Origin: Streptomyces sp. NBC_00377
GTDB taxonomy: Bacteria > Actinomycetota > Actinomycetes > Streptomycetales > Streptomycetaceae
NCBI RefSeq assembly: GCF_036075115.1
Contig: NZ_CP107958.1
Coordinates: 434,001-498,000, forward strand
Reading direction: 5' to 3'
DNA length: 64,000 bases
The notes under the pieces are model-generated. The model saw only the letters and a program-made list of their open reading frames with translations. It had not been told where the DNA came from and made no database searches. Position 1 is the first letter of the stretch, and each line of letters begins with the position of its first letter. Both the position numbers and the translations under genes were made by a program. Positions 18,233-27,479 of the stretch are shown one piece after another.

Positions 18233-21200
18233 TCAGCTCCCGGGCGGTGGCGGGCCCTGGGCGGCGATCCTGTGGTGTTCGTGCTCCGCCAGTTCGGACA
18301 GGGTGAGGGTCCCGCAGGTATCCGCCAGGGTTTTCGCCTGTTCCAGCTCGGCGAGCGCCTCGGTCCGGTGGCCCGAGGCGGACAGTGCGGTGCCGGCGGT
18401 CAGGCGGGCCATGGCCTCGTAGAGCGGCATGCGGGCCGCGCGGAACTCGGCGGCTGCCCGGCACGCGGTGGGACCTGCCGCCGGGTTCTGCCCGGCGAGT
18501 CGTACCTCGGCGCGGGCCAGTAGCGCGAACCCGCGCCGGCCGGTCGTCACACCGAGGGCCGTGGCAGCGGCCGCGCGGTCGGCCCACCTCTCGGCGGCTG
18601 TCACATCGCCCAGGGCCAGTTCCGCATCAGCCAGCAGCCGGAACCACATGGGGCGGACCGGGGCTTCGAACCCGAGGAGGTCTTGGCCGCCGCCCGCTTC
18701 GAGCACCTTGCTGACACAGCCCTGCGGATCTCCGTCGAGCAGCAGTGTCTGGCCGAGCATCCCGACGATCGCCGACCGGTGCGCACCCGTTGCGGGGCCG
18801 GCCGCGGAGAGTGACTCCTCACAGATCTTCCGTGCTCCGGCGAAGTCTCCCCGCCACAGCAGGACGGCCGCGCCCACCACCTCGGCCAGCGAGCGAGGCT
18901 CGTCGCTGCCGACGAGTGACGCCGCTTCCAGGGCGTCGTCGGCGTAGGTCGCCGCATCGTCCAGGTGTCCGAGCCACAGGTGGACGTAGGCGGAGGCCGC
19001 GAGGAGATCGGCGAGCACGAGGCTCTGGCCGGTGCGGCGGGACGCCTCCAGGCCCCGGCGGAGATGGCGCAGTGCGGGGTCGTAGCGTCCGTGGAGCATC
19101 TCCGTCCAGCCCGTCATGACGAGTGTGTCCATCTGCCCGGCAAGCTCCTGGTCGTCGGCGTCGTCGAGCACTTCCACGACGGTGTCGAGGTAGCGGGCCG
19201 CCCGGGCGTCGCCGACGGAGGTGTGCGCCAGGGCCAGCAGGGCGCGGACCGCTGTCGTCTGCACCGGGTCGCCGATGCCTTCCGCCGAGAGCAACGCGCG
19301 TCGGCCCCAGTCGATCGCCGTGGCGGAGTCGTTCCTGCGAAGGGCGACAACGGCGACGCCCAGCTGCAAAGTGGCGGTCTGCGGCTGTAGTTGGCCCTCG
19401 TGGTCCGTCAACTCCCGCAGCAGCAGGGCCGTGGCCTCCTCGTAGCGGCCGAGCGCCCACTCCATGGTGGCTCGCAGGGCGGCGACCTGGGCTCGTCGCC
19501 CCACGGCCTGCGCGGGCACGAGGGTGGCGGCCGTGCGCAGGACGGCGCGGCTTTCCAGCAGTCGTCCGGCCATGCCCAGCGCCTCGGCCTGCTGGAGCCA
19601 CAGTTCGGGCCGCAGCCGGCTCCGCTCGCCGAGTAAGCGCAGGGCCTCCTGTGTCCAGTGGGCGGCGGTGGCCGGTGCGATCGTCATCACCTGACGGGCG
19701 GCCCGTACCAGTATGTCGACGGCGTGTTCGTCTCCCGCGCGCGCCGAACGCTGAACGTGCGACGCCTGGGCGGTCAGCGGGGCGCCGCGCAGTGCCAGGC
19801 TGTCCGCGGCCCGGGCATGCGCCTCGATCCGCCAGCCGGCGCCCGCACCCTGGTACACCGCCGCCCGCACCAGCGGGTGGCGGAACCGGAACTGGCGCGT
19901 GGAGCCGATCTGGCGTACCAGGTCCCGCCCTGCGGCCTCGTCCAGGGCGGCAAGGGCCTGTGGCTCACCGGTTCGCGCCACGACGGCCACCATGTCGGCC
20001 TCGAAGGAGTCACCGAGCACCGCGGCCGCCTGTGTGCAGACCCTGGCGGTGGGCGACAGGCCGTCCAGCTCCTCCAGCAGTGCGGCACGCACCGAACCCG
20101 GTAGGTCGTCGGCAACAGGCACCGAGCCGGCCGGGACGGCCCGGGTCACCGGAATCGGCGGCAGGCTCTCGTCCCGGGCACTCCGGGTCAGCGCCTCGAG
20201 GTAGAACGGGTTGCCGCCGCCGGCCTCGTAGAGCTGCCGAAAGCGCCAGTGATCCGGCCCGGCCCCGCACAGCTCCGCTCCCTCGGCGGGAGACAGCGGT
20301 CCCACCTCGATCCTGGCCAGCCTCCCTTCCGCCGCCGCCCGGGCGAGTGCCGCGGACAGTCGCGGCGGAGCCTGCCGGGGGCGGTAGGCGAGGGCGAGGA
20401 GCAGCGGTGTCCTCGGCGGGTGCCGTACCAGGTGGTCGATCAGCTCGGCTGTGCCGTCGTCCGTCCACTGGAGGTCGTCCAGGCTGAGCACGAGCCCGCC
20501 GTCGGCACTCAGCGTCTCCAGCAGCGTCCGCACCGCCCGGTGGAGCCAGTACCGTTCGACCGTCACCGGCTCCGGCCCGGGCGGGAAGCGGTCGCAGAAC
20601 GCGGGGAAGACCGTACTCAGCAAGGTGAACGCGCCCGGCGGCGAGCCGTCGTGCCGGAGCCGGCCGAAGTCCACCGTGCCGAGGTGGTCGTCCAGGGCGT
20701 CCACGAACGCGCCGTAGGGAGCCCGGTCGAACTCCACGCTGCGTCCGGCCAGGGACACGAAGCCGCGCTGCCTCGCGCGTTCGCCCAGTTCACCGAGCAG
20801 TCGTGTCTTTCCGATACCCGGCTCCCCGACCAGCTCCAGCACTCCTGGTTCACCGGCCAGGGCACCCTCGATCGCATGGTCGAGGGCCGTCAACTCCGTT
20901 GTTCGACCAACCAGTCGGCTCCCCGTCCGTGGGCGCCGCGGTGTCGGCGGGCCGGGCGGGACACCGTCCTGCCGGGTGGGGGACACCGGCGGGGAGGCGG
21001 GCGACGGGCGCGGCACGAGGGCGCCTGGGGACCTCGAAGAGGACCTGGCGGCCGGGACGTTCAGTGCGGGATCGCCGGTGAGGATCTTCTGGTGCAGGTG
21101 CCGCAGCGGAGGGCTCGGGTCGCAGCCGAGTTCTTCGGCCAGCAACCGCCGGGTCCGCTCGTGGTGGTGGAGAGCGTCGGCCGTGCGACCACAGCGGTAC

Positions 21201-21808
21201 AGAGCGAGGATGTACTGACAGGCCAGCCGTTCGTCCAGGGGATGCGTCTCTGCCCGGGCGGACAACTCGGCCAGCAGCCCGGTGTGCTGACCGCAGCGGA
21301 GCCGGACGTCGGTGTGGTCCAGTTCGGCCGCGAGGCGTTCCTGGTCCACGGCATCGCGGAGGGCGTTGATCCAGGGGGTGTCCAGGCCCGCGAAGGCGTG
21401 TCCCCGCCAGAGGCCGAGTGCCTGCCCGAACAGGGCGGCTGCCCGCTCGTCCTGCCCGCTTCCCGCGACCGCCCGGGCCTGGGCGACGTAGTCGCGGAAA
21501 CGGTGCAGATCCACCGCCGCCGCTTCCACGCCGAGGACGTAGCCGGCGGATCGCCGGACGATGTCCGTCCCCCCGACGGGGGCCAGCACCTGCCGCAGCC
21601 GGGAGAGGTAGCCGTAGAGCGTGTTGCGGGCCCGCTGCGGAGGACGGTCCGCCCAGACGCGCTCGACGAGCTGGTCCACGGAGACAACCCGGTTGGCGTC
21701 CACCAGCAGCACGGCCAGCACACACCGCTGGCGGGCATGCCCCAGATCCACGATGCGGCCGTCCACACGCGACTCGACGCTGCCGAGCACTTCGAACTCA
21801 ACCGTCAC
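18233..21808 (-). CDS. Large SARP (AfsR-type) transcriptional activator with ATPase and TPR domains
   Basis: An 1191-residue regulator. Residues ~1-90 are the OmpR-like winged helix (GHARQRCVLAVLLVDANRVV and NTLYGYLSRLRQVLAP), ~95-245 the bacterial transcriptional activation domain, then a Pro-rich linker, an AAA-type ATPase with Walker A VGEPGIGKTRLL (near 325-335) and LVLSLDDLQWTDDG (Walker B), and helical TPR-like repeats to the end. There is no C-terminal LuxR helix-turn-helix. The GTG at 21808 is preceded by GGGGGG. Such proteins activate secondary-metabolite or stress genes by binding heptamer direct repeats; a matching set lies in the divergent region upstream. Confidence 0.88.
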   Translation of the reverse strand: MTVEFEVLGSVESRVDGRIVDLGHARQRCVLAVLLVDANRVVSVDQLVERVWADRPPQRARNTLYGYLSRLRQVLAPVGGTDIVRRSAGYVLGVEAAAVDLHRFRDYVAQARAVAGSGQDERAAALFGQALGLWRGHAFAGLDTPWINALRDAVDQERLAAELDHTDVRLRCGQHTGLLAELSARAETHPLDERLACQYILALYRCGRTADALHHHERTRRLLAEELGCDPSPPLRHLHQKILTGDPALNVPAARSSSRSPGALVPRPSPASPPVSPTRQDGVPPGPPTPRRPRTGSRLVGRTTELTALDHAIEGALAGEPGVLELVGEPGIGKTRLLGELGERARQRGFVSLAGRSVEFDRAPYGAFVDALDDHLGTVDFGRLRHDGSPPGAFTLLSTVFPAFCDRFPPGPEPVTVERYWLHRAVRTLLETLSADGGLVLSLDDLQWTDDGTAELIDHLVRHPPRTPLLLALAYRPRQAPPRLSAALARAAAEGRLARIEVGPLSPAEGAELCGAGPDHWRFRQLYEAGGGNPFYLEALTRSARDESLPPIPVTRAVPAGSVPVADDLPGSVRAALLEELDGLSPTARVCTQAAAVLGDSFEADMVAVVARTGEPQALAALDEAAGRDLVRQIGSTRQFRFRHPLVRAAVYQGAGAGWRIEAHARAADSLALRGAPLTAQASHVQRSARAGDEHAVDILVRAARQVMTIAPATAAHWTQEALRLLGERSRLRPELWLQQAEALGMAGRLLESRAVLRTAATLVPAQAVGRRAQVAALRATMEWALGRYEEATALLLRELTDHEGQLQPQTATLQLGVAVVALRRNDSATAIDWGRRALLSAEGIGDPVQTTAVRALLALAHTSVGDARAARYLDTVVEVLDDADDQELAGQMDTLVMTGWTEMLHGRYDPALRHLRRGLEASRRTGQSLVLADLLAASAYVHLWLGHLDDAATYADDALEAASLVGSDEPRSLAEVVGAAVLLWRGDFAGARKICEESLSAAGPATGAHRSAIVGMLGQTLLLDGDPQGCVSKVLEAGGGQDLLGFEAPVRPMWFRLLADAELALGDVTAAERWADRAAAATALGVTTGRRGFALLARAEVRLAGQNPAAGPTACRAAAEFRAARMPLYEAMARLTAGTALSASGHRTEALAELEQAKTLADTCGTLTLSELAEHEHHRIAAQGPPPPGS

Positions 21809-21868
21809 CGCACCCCCCACGAGTCCCGGACCCACCCTGGCACAACACGATCGACCAGCCCATTCAAC

Positions 21869-21897
21869 GTTCGGCCAAGGTTCACCGACGGTCGGCC
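21869..21897. promoter_or_regulatory. Three direct heptamers with 11-bp period in a divergent promoter region
   Basis: GTTCGGC (21869), GTTCACC (21880) and GTCGGCC (21891) recur every 11 bp between the SARP gene (minus) and the secreted-protein gene (plus). SARP proteins bind heptamers at 11-bp spacing. PhoP boxes of Streptomyces also consist of 11-bp units starting GTTCACC, so either factor could bind. Position is 61 bp before the SARP start and about 205 bp before the secreted-protein start. Confidence 0.5.
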
Positions 21898-22101
21898 GCG
21901 CGCCTTGGTCCAGGCCAGGAGCCGCGCCAGAAGGGCCGGCTGGCGCGCCGACACCTCAGCAGACCAGTGCCGATCCCGCAGCGGCTCCGGCCTCACGGCG
22001 GGCCCGGCCGACCGAGGGATCGGGAAGGTTCGGAGCCTGCCGTGTCGTCCAGCAGCCGGTCGTGCGCGGCCACCCCGTCATCACCACCCAGGAGGACTTT
22101 C

Positions 22102-22542
22102 ATGGTCAACGGCATCACGCTCAAGGGCATCGGGAAGAAGCTCGCGGTCGCGACCGCCACCGCGGGTCTGGTCATCGCCGTCTCCGGCCAGGCCCAGGCC
22201 GCGAACTACTACCAGAGCACCTACGACGGCTGCGCGTCCGTCGGCGGCTCGTACAACTACTGGCAGGTCGGGACGGCCGGCGGCTACCCGCTCTACGACA
22301 CGAACTGGGACTTCGCGATCGCCGACAACTGCGCCGACGGCAAGGGCGCGGGGCTCTACACCACGTACCAGAAGTGGGAGAACGGTTCGTGGAACTACCA
22401 CGGCTACACCAAGCTCGGCGCCGACAGCAATGGCGCCAACGACACCCCCGGCTACGCCAAGAGCAAGGGTTACAGCGTTCGCGACGTGAAGCTGTACGTC
22501 TGCTTCGTCGGTGACGGGAACTCCTGCGTGGCGCTGTTCTAG
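22102..22542 (+). CDS. Small secreted protein with four cysteines
   Basis: A 146-residue protein. Residues 1-33 form a signal peptide (KKLAVATATAGLVIAVSG, cleavage near AQA-ANYY). The mature ~113 residues are rich in Tyr, Gly, Asn and Trp with four cysteines (DGCASV, DNCADG, VCFVGDGNSC), suited to two disulfides. No family is recognised; it resembles small orphan secreted proteins of Streptomyces. GGAGG precedes the ATG by 6 nt, and a strong terminator hairpin starts 11 bp after the stop, so it is probably well expressed. Divergent from the SARP gene. Confidence 0.8.
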   Translation: MVNGITLKGIGKKLAVATATAGLVIAVSGQAQAANYYQSTYDGCASVGGSYNYWQVGTAGGYPLYDTNWDFAIADNCADGKGAGLYTTYQKWENGSWNYHGYTKLGADSNGANDTPGYAKSKGYSVRDVKLYVCFVGDGNSCVALF

Positions 22543-22553
22543 CGTGTTCGGGG

Positions 22554-22583
22554 GTCGGCTCCGGGAAGTCTCCCGGAGCCGAC
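22554..22583 (+). terminator. Strong hairpin after the secreted protein gene
   Basis: GTCGGCTCCGGGA (22554-22566), loop AGTC, and TCCCGGAGCCGAC (22571-22583) form a perfect 13-bp stem with a 4-nt loop. Confidence 0.8.
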
Positions 22584-23017
22584 GCACTTCGGCTGCCACT
22601 GACCGGACGCCCGGCTCGCGCAGGACACCATGGCCCTCGTCGCCCGCCAGGACGACCGCTGCCGCGAGCAGTCACTTCGCCTCCAGCGCCGCCGGCCGCA
22701 GCTCCAGCTGATCGACCCGGTGCCGCAGCAGGGCGACCTGGGCTTCCGGGCTGACTTCCCGCTCCGCCCCGCGCTGGATGCGCGGTGACCGGCGGCGCGC
22801 TCGATCACCGCGTCCAGCCGGACCAGGCGGTGTGGCCCGTTCGGGCCGTCGACGAGCCGGGACCGGCCCACCGTTGCGGTACCCCCTGACACCCGCCCGA
22901 CGATCTACGCCGTCGCGGACGTCCTGGCGCTCCTGGCGCTCCTGGCGGATCTGACGCCACCCGCCCTCCCTCCGCGCCCGCCGGCTTGCGCGGGAAACCG
23001 GCGAAGGCGTCGCCGGA
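22584..23017. other. Intergenic stretch with a possible decayed gene
   Basis: On the reverse strand, RIQRGAEREVSPEAQVALL then RHRVDQLELRPAALEAK reads as a coiled-coil end with a stop at about 22677, and another frame upstream gives SRLVDGPNGPHRLVRLDAV. The two are out of phase, which suggests a frameshifted remnant. No family was recognised. Confidence 0.3.
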
Positions 23018-24529
23018 TCAGGCGTCGGCGAGCAGGATCGCCGGGCGTTCCACGCAGTCGGCCACGAAGCGCAGGAAGCCGCCGGCCACTCCCCCGTCGC
23101 AGACCCGGTGGTCGAAGCTGAGGGAGAGCTGCATGACCTTGCGGACCGCGAGCGAACCGTCCACCACCCAGGGCTTGTCGACGATGCGGCCCGCGCCGAG
23201 GAGAGCCGCCTCCGGGTGGTTGATGATAGGCGTGGAACCGTCCACCCCGAACACCCCGTAGTTGTTGAGCGTGAAGGTCCCGCCGGTCAGACAGCCGGGC
23301 GGCAGGCCCCCCTGGCGGGCGAGTTCGGTCAGCCGAGCCAGTTCTGCGCCCAGTTGCGCGGTCGTCATACGGTGGGCGTCGCGGACGACGGGGACGACCA
23401 GTCCGCGCTCGGTCTGCGCGGCGAACCCCAGATGGATCTCACCGAAGCGGACGATCTCCCGCCGCTCGCTGTCGACCGTGGAGTTCAGCTCCGGGTAGCG
23501 GGTCAGGCCGGCCACACAGATCCGTGCCAGCAGCGCCAACACTCCGATCCGGCGTCCCGGTCGGGCGGCCTCCAACGCCTTCATGGTCTGGAGCAGCCCG
23601 GTGGCGTCCACATCGACCCACGTGGTGGCGTCGGGTATCTCGGTACGGCTGCGCGAGAGCTTGTCCGCGACCGCGCGGCGGACTCCGCGCAGAGCGATGC
23701 GCTGGACGCCGTCCAGCGCGGGCCGCCCGCTCGCGGCGGAAGCCAGGTCTGCCGACGGCTGCTCCACCGACGGCTGTCGGGCCCGCTCGACGGCCCGCTC
23801 CACGTCCCCCCGCAGTACGACTCCGGCCGGACCGGACGGCGACAGGCCGGCCAAGTCGATCCCGTGGTCCCGCGCCATCCTGCGGACGAGGGGCGAGATC
23901 ACCCGGGGGGCGTGCGGGAAGGCGGTCGGCGGTGCCCCCTCGTCGTAGGCCGGCGGTCCCTCGTCGGCGGCCGGTGGTGCTGCCATGGCGGGGCCACCGC
24001 CCCCGGGGGCCGCCGGGATCTCACGGGCGGGCGTCGCCGGGGAGCGCCGCCGCCGGCGACGGCTCGGGGCCGGGCCGTGGCCCGTCCCGTACCCGATCAG
24101 CACGTTGCCCGAACCGGCCTGTTCCTCCTCCCGGTGACGCTCCGCTGCCGGGTCGGCCGTCGCCGCTCCGGCCGTGGCACTGCCGGTCGGCGCGGTCCCG
24201 AGGTCTGCGGCGTCGTGGCCTCGGCCGGCGTCGTGCCCCGTGTCGCCGGCCTCGCCGGCCGTCTCGCCGGAGACCGCCGTGCCCACCGTGATCAGCGGCT
24301 CCCCCACGCCCAGCGCCGTACCCGCCTCCGCGTGCAGTCGCAGCACCGTGCCGGCGTACGGGACCGGTACCTCGACCGCGGCCTTGGCGGTCTCGACCTC
24401 GATGACGATCTGGTCGATCGCCACCGTGTCGCCGACCGTGACCTTCCACTCGACGATCTCGGCTTCGGTGAGCCCTTCTCCGAGGTCGGGCAGCCGGAAC
24501 AGCTGCTCCTGAAGCGTCGCGGTGGTCAT
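23018..24529 (-). CDS. bkdC: 2-Oxoacid dehydrogenase E2, dihydrolipoamide acyltransferase
   Basis: A 503-residue E2 core protein. The N-terminal lipoyl domain carries Lys49 in VETAKAAVEV, followed by an Ala/Gly/Pro linker, a peripheral subunit-binding domain (SPLVRRMARDHGIDLAGL) and the catalytic domain ending with DHRVCDGG (His474, Asp478). It transfers the acyl group made by E1 from lipoate to CoA. The ATG overlaps the E1 beta stop (ATGA). Third gene of the E1a-E1b-E2 operon; no E3 gene is present, so a housekeeping dihydrolipoamide dehydrogenase must serve. Branched-chain type is inferred from the split E1 and the bkdR neighbour. Confidence 0.9.
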   Translation of the reverse strand: MTTATLQEQLFRLPDLGEGLTEAEIVEWKVTVGDTVAIDQIVIEVETAKAAVEVPVPYAGTVLRLHAEAGTALGVGEPLITVGTAVSGETAGEAGDTGHDAGRGHDAADLGTAPTGSATAGAATADPAAERHREEEQAGSGNVLIGYGTGHGPAPSRRRRRRSPATPAREIPAAPGGGGPAMAAPPAADEGPPAYDEGAPPTAFPHAPRVISPLVRRMARDHGIDLAGLSPSGPAGVVLRGDVERAVERARQPSVEQPSADLASAASGRPALDGVQRIALRGVRRAVADKLSRSRTEIPDATTWVDVDATGLLQTMKALEAARPGRRIGVLALLARICVAGLTRYPELNSTVDSERREIVRFGEIHLGFAAQTERGLVVPVVRDAHRMTTAQLGAELARLTELARQGGLPPGCLTGGTFTLNNYGVFGVDGSTPIINHPEAALLGAGRIVDKPWVVDGSLAVRKVMQLSLSFDHRVCDGGVAGGFLRFVADCVERPAILLADA

Positions 24530-25545
24530 GCGACCATCCCCTTCAGCAGGTGCCGGGTGTCGGGCGTGTCGTCGAGCTGGAGGCGGTCGACGGCGTCGAG
24601 GATCCGGTCGACCCCGGGCAGATGGACGTGTTCGAGCTTGGGCGGCGGATACGGGATGTCGAACCCCGAAACCCTGAGCACGGGTGCGGCCAGCGAGTGG
24701 AAGCAGCGTTCCTGCACGCGTGCGGCGATCTCCGCGCCGACCCCGGCGAAGCCCTGGGCCTCCTGAACGACCAGGCAGCGCCCCGTCCGGCGAACCGACG
24801 CGCTCACCGTCTCGTCGTCGAAGGGCACCACGGTCCGCAGGTCGACCACCTCGAGTTCGACACCCTCGGCCGCCGCGGCTTCGGCGGCCGCCATGGCCAC
24901 CGGCAGCGACGGTCCGTAGGCGACGACCGTGGCGTCGCGGCCCTGCCGCCGGATGACCGCCCGGCCGAAAGGCGCCGCACCGCGCCGCTCCAGGTCGGCG
25001 TCCTCCTTCGACCAGTACAGCTTCTTCGGTTCCAGGAATACCACCGGGTCGGGGTCGGCCACGGCGTCCCGCAGCAGCCAGTACGCGTCCTCGGCGGTCG
25101 CCGGGGTGACGACCTTCAGTCCCGGCGTGTGCGCGTAGTACGCCTCGCTGGAGTCGCAGTGGTGCTCGACTCCGCCGATCCCGCCCGCGTACGGGATGCG
25201 GATCACCATGGGCAGCGTGAGCCGCCCCCGCGTCCGGTTGCGCAGCTTGGCGACGTGCGAGGCGATCTGCTCGAACGCCGGGTAGGCGAAGGCGTCGAAC
25301 TGCATCTCCACCACGGGCCGGAAACCGCCCATCGCCATGCCGACGGCCAGACCCACGATGCCGGCCTCCGCCAGCGGGGTGTCGAAGCACCGCTCCTCAC
25401 CGAAGTCGCGGGTCAGCCCGTCGGTGATCCGGAAGACGCCGCCCAGCGGACCGACGTCCTCACCGAAGACGAGCACGCGCTCGTCCTCGCGCAACGCGTC
25501 ACGCAGTGCGGTGTTCAGCGCCTGCGCCATCGTGACCTTCGCCAT
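24526..25545 (-). CDS. bkdB: 2-Oxoacid dehydrogenase E1 component, beta subunit
   Basis: A 339-residue E1 beta subunit. The N-terminal pyrimidine-binding domain contains VLVFGEDVGPLGGVFRITDG with the Glu that activates thiamine diphosphate, and EAGIVGLAVGMAMGG; the C-terminal transketolase-like domain has VVAYGPSLPVAMAAAE and DLRTVVPFDDETV. With E1 alpha it decarboxylates a 2-oxoacid and reductively acylates the E2 lipoyl group. Starts 5 bp after the E1 alpha stop; its own stop overlaps the E2 start. HHCDSSEAYYAHTPGLKVV is typical of branched-chain-type enzymes. Confidence 0.9.
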   Translation of the reverse strand: MAKVTMAQALNTALRDALREDERVLVFGEDVGPLGGVFRITDGLTRDFGEERCFDTPLAEAGIVGLAVGMAMGGFRPVVEMQFDAFAYPAFEQIASHVAKLRNRTRGRLTLPMVIRIPYAGGIGGVEHHCDSSEAYYAHTPGLKVVTPATAEDAYWLLRDAVADPDPVVFLEPKKLYWSKEDADLERRGAAPFGRAVIRRQGRDATVVAYGPSLPVAMAAAEAAAAEGVELEVVDLRTVVPFDDETVSASVRRTGRCLVVQEAQGFAGVGAEIAARVQERCFHSLAAPVLRVSGFDIPYPPPKLEHVHLPGVDRILDAVDRLQLDDTPDTRHLLKGMVA

Positions 25546-25550
25546 GGCCG

Positions 25551-26720
25551 TCAGTTCTCCTGATTCTGAAGCTGGGTCTGATTGCGGGGCTGCGACTGTG
25601 GCTGTGATGCGGGGGACGCGTCGGTCTCCGCCAGCTCGGCCGCCAACATCGCGCGCTGTTCCCGCAGTTGCGGGGTCGGCTCGGCGTAGACGTGGTCGAA
25701 GAGCTCCAGCGGATCGGGCACGGACTCCGCGTTCATGCCCGCGCGCAGCTCCGCGGCCAGCGTCTCCGCCTGTTCGCGCACGGCCGTGACGTCCTCGTCG
25801 GTGAGCGCGCCGCGGGCGCGCAGGTACCGCTCCAGGCGGCTGAGCGGATCGGCGGCGCTCCATCGCTGGACTTCCTCGGCGTCGCGGTAGCGGGTCGCGT
25901 CGTCGGCGTTGGTGTGCGCGTCCATGCGGTAGGTGTGCGCCTCCACCAGGAAGGGACCATGCCCGGCGCGGGCGTGTTCGACCGCGGCGGTCAGCACGGC
26001 CAGTACGGCGACCAGGTCGTTGCCGTCGACCTGTTCGCACCGCATCCCGTGGCCGATGCCCTTGTAGGCGAGGGCGGGTGCCGCGCTCTGCCGGGCCAGC
26101 GGGACGGAGATCGCGTACTTGTTGTTCTGGACGAAGAAGACGACCGGCGCACGGAGGACGGCCGCGAAGTTCAGCGCCTCGTGGAAGTCGCCCTCGCTGG
26201 TGGCGCCGTCACCGACCAGGGCCATCGCCACGCCGTCCTCGCCCTTGCGGCGTATCGACTCCGCCATGCCGGTGGCGTGCAGCACCTGGGTGGCCAGCGG
26301 GGTGCACTGGGGTGCGGTGCGGGTGGCGGCCGGATCGTATCCGCAGTGCCAGTCGCCGCGCAGCAGCGTCAGCACCTCGAGGGGGTCGATACCGCGGGTG
26401 ACCAGGGCGACGGAGTCGCGGTAGGTCGGGAAGAGCCAGTCGTCCGGGCGCAGCGCGAGCACCGCGCCGACCTGGCACGCCTCCTGTCCCCGGCTGGACG
26501 GATAGACGGCGAGCCGCCCCTGCTTCGTCAGCGCGGTCGCCTGCGTGTCGAACCGGCGCCCCACAACCATCCGCCGGTACGCCTCGCGCAGCACCTCGGC
26601 CGGGGGCTCGGTGTATCCGGCCGGCGGCTTGGCCGCAGCGCCGTCCTCGGCCACGAACCGCACCGGCGTCAGTGACGGCAGGAGACTCTGCACCGTCTGC
26701 CGCAGGCTCTTCACAGACAT
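25551..26720 (-). CDS. bkdA: 2-Oxoacid dehydrogenase E1 component, alpha subunit
   Basis: A 389-residue E1 alpha subunit. The thiamine-diphosphate motif is VGDGATSEGDFHEALNFAAV ending in NNKYAIS, and SRGQEACQVGAVLALRPDDW is the conserved substrate-side segment of branched-chain-type E1. The C-terminus is Gln/Asn-rich (QPQSQPRNQTQLQNQEN), unusual for this GC content. The ATG at 26720 is chosen; a GTG at 26729 is in frame and has equal support. First gene of the operon, divergent from the Lrp/AsnC regulator across 120 bp. Confidence 0.9.
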   Translation of the reverse strand: MSVKSLRQTVQSLLPSLTPVRFVAEDGAAAKPPAGYTEPPAEVLREAYRRMVVGRRFDTQATALTKQGRLAVYPSSRGQEACQVGAVLALRPDDWLFPTYRDSVALVTRGIDPLEVLTLLRGDWHCGYDPAATRTAPQCTPLATQVLHATGMAESIRRKGEDGVAMALVGDGATSEGDFHEALNFAAVLRAPVVFFVQNNKYAISVPLARQSAAPALAYKGIGHGMRCEQVDGNDLVAVLAVLTAAVEHARAGHGPFLVEAHTYRMDAHTNADDATRYRDAEEVQRWSAADPLSRLERYLRARGALTDEDVTAVREQAETLAAELRAGMNAESVPDPLELFDHVYAEPTPQLREQRAMLAAELAETDASPASQPQSQPRNQTQLQNQEN

Positions 26721-26840
26721 GGAGGGCACTCGCTTTCTCTGGACACTTGACAGAAGAATGGTCTCTACTACGAAATATGTGTTCAATACTTCGGCCGAAC
26801 CGGCGATGAACTGCCGAACCGGATGACCTGGGAGCGCCAT
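26721..26840. promoter_or_regulatory. Divergent promoter region of the 2-oxoacid dehydrogenase operon and its regulator
   Basis: The 120 bp between the two start codons contains an unusually A/T-rich tract at about 26755-26795 (TACTACGAAATATGTGTTCA), the type of flexible site favoured by Lrp/AsnC proteins. On the reverse strand TTGAAC could serve as a -35 element for the E1 alpha gene. No exact operator can be assigned by eye. Confidence 0.4.
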
Positions 26841-27341
26841 ATGTCTGAGAAGGACTCGCGGTCCGGGACCGCGTCCGGACGAACTGCCGCCCAGCTGGAC
26901 GACATCGACCGGCAGATCCTGGGCCGGCTCCTCGAAGACGGCCGGGTGTCGGTGCGGGCGCTGGCCGAGCAGGTGCACATCTCCCGCGCCAACGCCTACA
27001 CGCGGATCGGCAGGCTGGTCGCCGAGGACATCATCAGCGGCTTCACCGCGCGCCTCAATCCGAAACGGGCGGGGCTGGGCACGAGCGCATACCTGACGGT
27101 CAGCATCGAGCAGAACGCCTGGCGCGACATCTCCCGCGAGCTGCGCGAGATCCCGTACGTCGAGCATGTCGCCCTCGTCGGGGGCGACTTCGACGTCCTG
27201 GTGCTGGTGCGGACACCGGACAACGAGAGACTGCGCCACGTCGTGCTGGAGCGGGTCCAGGCGGTCTCCGGGGTGCGCGCGACCCGTACCTGGCTGGTGT
27301 TCGACGAGGTACGCGGCCCGGGCGCCCACTGGACGACATGA
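26841..27341 (+). CDS. bkdR: Lrp/AsnC-family regulator of the dehydrogenase operon
   Basis: A 166-residue Lrp-type regulator. The N-terminal helix-turn-helix is LDDIDRQILGRLLEDGRVSV then LAEQVHISRANAYTRIGRLV; the C-terminal RAM domain (VEHVALVGGDFDVLVLVRTP) binds amino-acid effectors. I use the ATG at 26841 because GGGAG lies about 6 nt upstream; an ATG at 26823 is in frame. It is divergent from the E1/E2 operon, as bkdR is in Pseudomonas and actinomycetes. The likely signal is a branched-chain or aromatic amino acid (inference). Confidence 0.85.
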   Translation: MSEKDSRSGTASGRTAAQLDDIDRQILGRLLEDGRVSVRALAEQVHISRANAYTRIGRLVAEDIISGFTARLNPKRAGLGTSAYLTVSIEQNAWRDISRELREIPYVEHVALVGGDFDVLVLVRTPDNERLRHVVLERVQAVSGVRATRTWLVFDEVRGPGAHWTT

Positions 27342-27479
27342 CCGGTGCCCGGCACGGCGGGACCGACCCGCCCCGCGGCCTGGCCCGCGCTCTGCTCGGC
27401 GGAGCCCTCGGTACGGTCGCCGGCCCCGCCGCAGGTACCGACGCCCGGCCGGCCCGCGCCACCGCGCCCGGCACCGCGG

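Noticed and set aside
27342..27479. Distant inverted similarity of GACCGGTGCC and GGCACCGCGGTC in the convergent gap after bkdR
   Set aside because: Arms are about 100 bp apart and imperfect, too weak to call a terminator.
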